NCBI RefSeq assembly: GCF_029227915.1
Contig: NC_079880.1
Coordinates: 16,140,001 to 16,204,000, forward strand
DNA from: Hydractinia symbiolongicarpus
Taxonomy: Eukaryota; Cnidaria; Hydrozoa; Anthoathecata; Hydractiniidae
Length of the DNA stretch: 64,000 nt
Direction: 5' to 3'
A program made the translations under genes and the position numbers. Below the pieces are notes generated by a model that had not been told where the DNA came from, made no database searches, and was given only the letters and a program-made list of their open reading frames with translations. Shown one piece after another: positions 63,101-64,000 of this stretch (position 1 is the first letter of the stretch; each line of letters starts with the position of its first letter).

Positions 63101-64000
63101 TCACGGGGTTCCACGCGTCCAAGCTTGTTACCATTGGTCTAGTTCTTCCACTCTCAATACACTACGCCGTCCTAAGTTGTTTTCCCTGGTTCCATGGCTT
63201 TACAACGATGTAAACCACATACACACGCCATGAAGAGGCTATAATACGGCCTTTTGACGCCTATTAAATGCCTTACACGTAATCGTGTGGTTTTGCGTGC
63301 CTGCGCAGGTTACCATTGGTCTAGTCCTTCCACTCTCAATACACTAGAACGTCCTAAGTTGTTTTTCCTGGTTCCATGGCTTTACAACGCCGTTCTCCAC
63401 ATGCACACGCCATGAAGAGGCTATAACGCGGCCTTTTGACGCCTAATAAAGGCCTTACACGTAAATCACGTGGTTCCACGCGTTCAAGCTTGGTACCATT
63501 GGTCTAGTTCTTCCACTCTCAATACACTACGCCGTCCTAAGTTGTTTTCCCTGGTTCCATGGCTTTACAACGATGTAAACCACATACACACGCCATGAAA
63601 AGGCTATAATACGGCCTTTTGACGCCTATTAAATGCCTTACACGTAATCGTGTGGTTTCGCGTGCCGGCGCAGGTTACCATTGGTCTAGTTCTTCCACTC
63701 TCAATGCACTACGCCGTCCTAAGTTGTTTTTCCTGGTTCCATGGCTTTACAACGCCGTTCTCCACATGCACACGCCATGAAGAGGCTATAATACGGCCTC
63801 TGGACGCCTAATAAAGGCCCTACAAGTAAATCACGTGGTTCCACGCGTCCAAGCCTGTTACCATTGGTCTAGTTCTTCCACTCCCAATACACTACGCCGT
63901 CCTAAGTTGTTTTTCCTGGTTCCATGGCTTTACAACGCCGTAAACCACATGCACACGCCATGAAAAGGCTATAACGCGGCCTTTTGACGCCTAATAAAGG
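60115..64000. repeat. Higher-order monomers to the right edge, 6- to 8-monomer offsets
   Basis: About 60,115-60,550 follows the 58,289-58,730 order. GAAGAGGCTATGATACGG recurs at 60,671 and 61,769 (1,098 bp, 6 monomers). About 61,070-61,450 recurs near 62,350-62,730 (7 monomers), and about 62,160-62,540 near 63,622-64,000 (1,462 bp, 8 monomers). Variants private to this end are GTGCCGGCGCAGG (62,203 and 63,665) and CGCCGTTCTCC (62,294, 63,390 and 63,756). The array runs off the window. Confidence 0.75.

Larger units (their letters stand above)
1..64000. repeat. Satellite DNA array, ~183-bp monomer, head to tail
   Basis: Recognisable blocks (CCATGGCTTTA, CACATGCACACGCC, CTATAATACGGCC, TTACACGTAAAT, TTACCATTGGTCTAG, CGTCCTAAGTTGTTTT) recur in the same order and on the same strand all along the window. 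The average period is close to 182.7 bp: one diagnostic monomer type recurs from 17,548 to 62,670, which is 45,122 bp or 247 monomers. Class 1 monomers are 1 nt shorter than class 2, so the mean falls between 182 and 183. A hand count of a composite class 2 monomer gives 86 G+C in 183 bp (54 C, 32 G on this strand). I saw no inverted monomers, no transposon and no unique DNA. The monomer length and higher-order structure fit a eukaryotic centromeric or heterochromatic satellite. The family was not recognised, and function is inference only. Confidence 0.97.
14890..64000. repeat. Young homogenised array with overlapping higher-order repeats
   Basis: From about 14.9 kb onward monomers belong to a small number of recurring types that differ by diagnostic substitutions, and long multi-monomer blocks recur nearly unchanged. 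Nearly all monomers have TTTACAACG in place of TTTAGAACG. The main types are: class 1 (TAATCGTGTGG, GCGTGCCTGCGCAGG or CAATTTACC, ACTAGAACG); class 2 with CACGGGG, CACCGGG, CACAAGG or CACGTGG before TTCCACGCGTCC; ACGATGTAAAC; CCCTGGACG; CTCTGGACG; and the GGCCATAATACGGCC type. Spacings between equal types are whole multiples of about 182.7 bp. The contrast with the left zone indicates recent amplification here. Confidence 0.9.

Noticed and set aside
1-64000. CRISPR array
   Set aside because: The repeat unit is about 183 bp and conserved throughout; there are no short direct repeats separated by unique spacers and no cas genes.
1-64000. CENP-B box (TTCG....A..CGGG core)
   Set aside because: I checked the CGGG-containing CACCGGG variants and the TTTCGCGTGCCTGCG segment of class 1. 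Neither has the TTCG, A and CGGG at the required spacing. A full pattern scan on both strands was not possible by eye.
1-64000. tRNA or Pol III internal promoter (GGTTC... B-box-like) in GGTTCCACGCG
   Set aside because: GGTTC is followed by CACGCG rather than GANNCC, and there is no A box or cloverleaf around it.
1-64000. TATAAT / TATAA in CTATAATACGG as a promoter
   Set aside because: It is part of the monomer dyad and present in most of the roughly 350 units; no gene follows. A bacterial-style -10 reading is meaningless in this setting.
1-64000. Transposon or retroelement insertion
   Set aside because: No target-site duplication, terminal repeat, poly(A) tail, reverse transcriptase or transposase reading frame is present, and monomer spacing stays in register over 45 kb of the young zone.
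1-64000. Telomeric repeats
   Set aside because: No run of TTAGGG, TTTAGGG or related short telomere units was seen.
1-64000. Assignment to a named plant, fish or insect satellite
   Set aside because: The 180-bp class length is shared by many unrelated satellites. It does not resemble the maize knob repeat as I know it, and I have no sequence match that would justify a name.

Overview
The window is one uninterrupted block of tandemly repeated satellite DNA. A monomer of about 183 bp is repeated head to tail, always in the same orientation, roughly 350 times from the first base to the last. I find no protein-coding gene, RNA gene, transposon or unique sequence. Open reading frames of up to about 90 codons exist, but they are chance readings through the satellite that recur because the monomer recurs. 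A long, higher-order-organised array with a nucleosome-sized monomer points to a eukaryotic chromosome, most plausibly centromeric, pericentromeric or other heterochromatic DNA. I do not recognise the satellite family, so I cannot name the organism or lineage.

Layout. (1) About 1-740 is a small island of dimeric repeats that resembles the young array. (2) About 741-14,890 is an older, divergent zone with several monomer subfamilies, internally shortened monomers (near 1,920, 8,057 and 10,634), a 16-bp out-of-register insertion at 3,745-3,760, and a 2,577-bp tandem duplication (7,585-10,155 and 10,162-12,732). The duplication junction carries a fold-back inverted repeat, and one copy carries a gene-conversion tract whose donor is visible upstream. 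(3) About 14,890-64,000 is a young, strongly homogenised zone. Monomers there fall into a few diagnostic types arranged in overlapping higher-order repeats of 2, 4, 6, 8, 10 and 15 monomers, some tandem and some recurring tens of kilobases away at exact monomer multiples.

The monomer falls into two main classes. Class 2 carries CACGTG-like, MluI (ACGCGT) and HindIII (AAGCTT) sites. Class 1 replaces this segment with an ACACG-TAAT-CGTGT dyad followed by GCGTGCCTGCGCAGG. Both usually carry an upstream dyad, AAAAGGC/GCCTTTT, around TATAATACG. The monomer is CpG-rich with no sign of CpG decay in a hand count. There are no genes working together here; the biology on show is array evolution by unequal exchange, segmental duplication, template switching and gene conversion, with a possible structural (centromere-like) role that sequence alone cannot prove. 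Boundaries of duplicated blocks were set by eye and are good to a few tens of bases unless exact bases are given.
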